64,000 nt of DNA from Tuctoria greenei (taxonomy: Eukaryota > Streptophyta > Magnoliopsida > Poales > Poaceae). Location of the stretch: positions 253,299,097 through 253,363,096 of the forward strand of contig JAYESD010000001.1 of NCBI GenBank assembly GCA_036927565.1. Reading direction: 5' to 3'. The translations under genes and the position numbers were made by a program. Positions 61,488-64,000 of this stretch are shown here, piece by piece (positions within the stretch are counted from its first letter, which is position 1; each line of letters starts with the position of its first letter). The notes beneath the pieces were generated by a model. The model saw only the letters and a program-made list of their open reading frames with translations. It ran no database searches and was not told the origin of the DNA.

Positions 61488-61563
61488 GGAACTTAGATTT
61501 CACTATTGTTACCCTTCTTTAGGAAGGATACAGTAGGACTTGGCAATCAGTGATTATTTGGCT

Positions 61564-61690
61564 GAGGTAGGAAACAACTTCTGAGTGGATTCTGGTGTTG
61601 ATTTAGTTGTTGGAACTTTTATCTCACATTCCATTATTTTATTTATGAAATTGTGTGTGTTTGAGTGCATGCATGCTTGTGCGTGCGAGT

Positions 61691-61729
<39 letters not shown>

Positions 61730-62063
61730 AGGAAACAACATCTGAGTGGATTCTGGTGTTGATTTAGTTGTTGGAACGTTTACCTCACATTCCATTATTT
61801 TATTTATGAAACTGTGTGTGTTGGAGTGCATGCATGCTTGTGCGTGCGAGTGTGTGTGTGTGTGTGTGTGTGATGTTCTTATTATCTAAAAATATGCTAA
61901 TTTGCATTATGAGATCAAACTGGCAAAGGTTATAAGTCAGCTACAGATATATTCCGATGTTCAGCATTTTACCATTTTCTTAGTATCTAGACGTCCAAAG
62001 ATTGTTATGTTAAAGAAACAATGTTTTAATACATCGCTAATGTTTGTACATGATAATAGAGTA
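61564..62063 (+). repeat. 161-base tandem duplication and arm Q2 (unit B')
   Basis: Copies start at 61564 and 61725. The GT tract at the join is GTGTGAGG here and GTGTGAGAGG in unit B, a two-base slippage difference. Confidence 0.9.
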
Positions 62064-62439
62064 ACTACTTCAACGAATACACATATGAATATAATATACA
62101 TACCATCCATTTTACAACCTTCCGTCCATAATCATCACCGTTGTTGAAAACTTCATTGTGGGCAGCAGGGATGACTCTCATGAGTTCATTATGTATCCAC
62201 TATTTTCTTTGTGGCATTCTGCATAACATTATTTGCAAGGTACAACAAAGATAACCTCTTCGTAGTAGAAGATGTGCGAAATTCAGATTTACATGTTTCA
62301 ACAACTCCTCAGTTGTAACGACCATGAGAGATACACCACTTTGACAAATCTTTCCTTTTGTTAGGTATAACATTATATGAACAAGTATAATGACGCTTGT
62401 ATGTTATCCTTGTTTCATGAGGAAACTATCACACAACAA
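62064..62439. other. Loop between Q2 and Q' (unit B'), unassigned
   Basis: Near-identical to unit B. No coding or element signal. Confidence 0.4.
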
Positions 62440-62825
62440 GAGCAGTTTAGAAAAATACCTGAAGCTGACTTATAACTTTTGCCACTTTGAGCTCCTAATA
62501 CAAATGAGCATAGTTTTTACATATTAAGCACATCACACACACACACACACGCACCGCGCGTACACACACACACAAACAAACAGAAACACACGCGCGCGCG
62601 CGCACACACACACACAAGGTTTCATAAATAAAAAAATAGTGGAATCTGAGGTAAAAGTTCCAGCAACTTGAATGAGGTTGCAAGAATCCCGTAAGAATGC
62701 AATTTTTTAAGCAAAAAAGTTTTTTCTTTAGGAAGCTGAAATGCCTAAGCAAAGTGTAAATTTCCTAAATATGACTTATAAGATGAAAAAGGTATTTGAT
62801 TGTGGTTGAAGTAATATATGATAAA
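62440..62825 (-). repeat. Inverted arm Q', left part, interrupted by the MULE (unit B')
   Basis: Ends in TATGATAAA (62817-62825), identical to the target duplication in unit B. Confidence 0.6.
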
Positions 62826-64000
62826 GAGTAAAATGCGCTGGCGGTAAACGAACTTGTAGGGGTGTGTCAAATAGGTCCACAAACTATTAAAACGTATTAA
62901 GAGACCCCTAAACTAATTATGTGGTTTAGCAGCCGTCCATAGTACCGGTTGTGTGTCCACGTGGCGGACACGTCATCAGCGAAGGGACACGGTGGATTGG
63001 AAACATTTTGCAGTTAGGCCCCTATAGTTTTGAGATTTGACACGCAGATTTGTTTTCCTAGTACGTAACAGAGGCGCTAGTATCGGGGCGCAGAGGCCAG
63101 ACCGGCAAGGGCAACGAGCGCCGCTTGGCCTCCACCGGAAGGGCGACGGCGCGGCTTGGCCTCGACGGGAGAGCGACGGGCGCCGCATTTGGCCATCGGG
63201 CACCGCATCTAGGCGCCGGCCGCATCTGGGCGCCAAGCGGGAGAGGGCGACGGGCGCCGCGTCCAGGCACCGAGCAGGAGAGGGCGACGGGCGCCGCGTC
63301 CAGGCGCCGAGCGGGAGAGAGCGTCGGCCGCATCTAGGCGCCAAGCTGGAGAGGGCGACGGGCGCCGCGGGCGTTGATCGGGAGAGGGCAACGGGCGTCG
63401 ATCGACGAGCTTGCTGTGGTGTTCTTCGGGCGCCGATTGGGAGCGTATCGTGGGGTTCTTCGGGCCCCCATTGGGTGTAAGGATGGTTGCAATTTTGCGG
63501 CAACAAGGGGAACCGCCGCCTCTCTACAGTATGATCATATTTTCTTCCATACTTCTCTGTGTTTGATTCTTGTATGTAATGTTGTACGAGATTTCAAAAT
63601 TTTCTTCCAATTTGGTTAGAGTTTAGGGTTTGTGAGAATAATTTTGTTCAGTTCAGTAATGAAACAGAAGTTATACTGGATTCATGTGAATTTTATTTTC
63701 GTTGTAAGACTATTTTGTTCTAAGCAACATTTTTATACTGTTGTACTAGGTGTTGATGATGAGCTGTTTTCAGTTGAGGTGCACCATGGAGGTTTCTTTG
63801 TTGGTCAAGGGGGAAACAGAGCTTACATCGATGGCAAAGTCAATTGGTTTGATTATTGTGAGAAAGACAGTTGGTCTCCATTATGGTTCGATGACTTTAT
63901 AAGTGAGCTTGGTTATGATCGAACACCAACTTTGCGGGTTTATTGGTTGTTGCCCGATAAAAGTCTTGCAGATGCGCTACGGGTAGTTTCAACAGATGCA
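62826..64000 (+). mobile_element. MULE, second copy, left part only (window end)
   Basis: Left terminal repeat, GC-rich minisatellite and transposase start match unit B at an offset of 40703-40704. Same insertion site, so this copy arose by segmental duplication and not by transposition. Confidence 0.95.
63659..64000 (+). CDS. MULE transposase N-terminus, open to the window end
   Basis: One base fewer than unit B just after the ATG (GAAACAG against GAAGACAG) puts the ATG at 63659 in frame with the PB1-like region. The frame is open for 114 codons to the last base, starting MKQKLYWIHV and covering ELFSVEVHHGGFFVGQG and RVYWLLPDKSLADALR. One residue differs from B (DDFIS for DDIIS). The downstream part lies outside the window, so it is unknown whether this copy has the TAG and frameshifts of unit B. 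The start is uncertain, because an intron ending TACTAG just before GVDDELF is also plausible. Confidence 0.55.
   Translation, partial: MKQKLYWIHVNFIFVVRLFCSKQHFYTVVLGVDDELFSVEVHHGGFFVGQGGNRAYIDGKVNWFDYCEKDSWSPLWFDDFISELGYDRTPTLRVYWLLPDKSLADALRVVSTDA

Larger units (their letters stand above)
1..64000. repeat. Higher-order tandem array with a period of about 40.7 kb
   Basis: Landmarks in the first 23.3 kb recur in the same order and orientation 40690-40704 bases later and run to the window edge. Examples are the copia gag, the CACTA termini and the MULE left end. Between the two copies lies unit C, which is related but distinct. The two copies differ by scattered substitutions, short indels and microsatellite length, so this is not simple text duplication. 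One full period holds three 12-kb-class units. The array continues beyond both window edges as far as can be seen. Assembly error remains an alternative. Confidence 0.93.
52621..64000. repeat. Tandem unit B', recent duplicate of unit B (cut by window end)
   Basis: Shares with unit B the 66-base and 161-base local duplications, both nonsense codons in copia gag and the MULE with its left target duplication. These all predate the 40.7-kb duplication. The window ends inside the MULE transposase. Confidence 0.93.

Noticed and set aside
1..64000. tRNA or rRNA genes
   Set aside because: No cloverleaf-type A and B boxes or conserved rRNA stretches were noticed. The only tRNA-related motif is the copia primer-binding site.
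40698..64000. The 40.7-kb repeat as an exact copy-paste assembly artefact
   Set aside because: Scattered substitutions, small indels and microsatellite changes separate the copies. A collapsed or haplotype-duplicated assembly is still not excluded without read data.

Overview
The window is plant nuclear DNA, most likely from a grass. It is built almost entirely from nested and decayed transposable elements: Ty1/copia and Ty3/gypsy remnants, CACTA elements and a Mutator-like element (MULE). I found no convincing host gene, tRNA, rRNA, CRISPR array or bacterial-type operon. The grass assignment rests on the mix of element families and on their terminal motifs, so it is an inference.

The main architecture is a tandem array. 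A unit of about 11.8-12.1 kb, plus later insertions, occurs as A (1-11930), B (11931-28919), C (28920-40697), A' (40698-52620) and a partial B' (52621-64000). A matches A' and B matches B' at an offset of about 40.7 kb, so the array is a higher-order repeat, (A-B-C)(A'-B'-...). By eye, A and A' differ at about 3 sites in the first 600 bases, while A and B differ at about 15 in the same stretch. The 40.7-kb duplication is therefore younger than the 12-kb amplification.

Each unit has the same order. It starts with a gypsy-LTR-like promoter/leader block. Next come a forward MITE-like block (P), a CACTA-like subterminal repeat array (CACTACATGAGAAA end) and an LTR-like fragment starting TGTGACACCC. 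A minus-strand copia gag follows, with its primer-binding site and LTR. Then come a low-complexity arm with poly-C and GT runs (Q1), an inverted copy of P (P') and a 1.5-1.6-kb non-autonomous CACTA element with a GGA target duplication. The unit ends with another Q arm (Q2), an inverted Q arm (Q') and a gypsy protease remnant that leads into the next unit's LTR-like block.

Three later events date the array. A 4848-bp MULE (22122-26969) sits in unit B between TATGATAAA duplications; its transposase is broken, and it was already present before the 40.7-kb duplication because B' carries it at the same site. A 1376-bp CACTA element (39178-40553) sits only in unit C between AGT duplications, and the empty site is visible in A and B. 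Unit C also lost about 1.5 kb covering the LTR-like fragment. The units share mutations in conflicting patterns, which suggests gene conversion or unequal crossing-over between them.

I did not find a new functional system. The value of the window is as a record of repeat-array evolution with unusually clear empty sites and a possible excision footprint.
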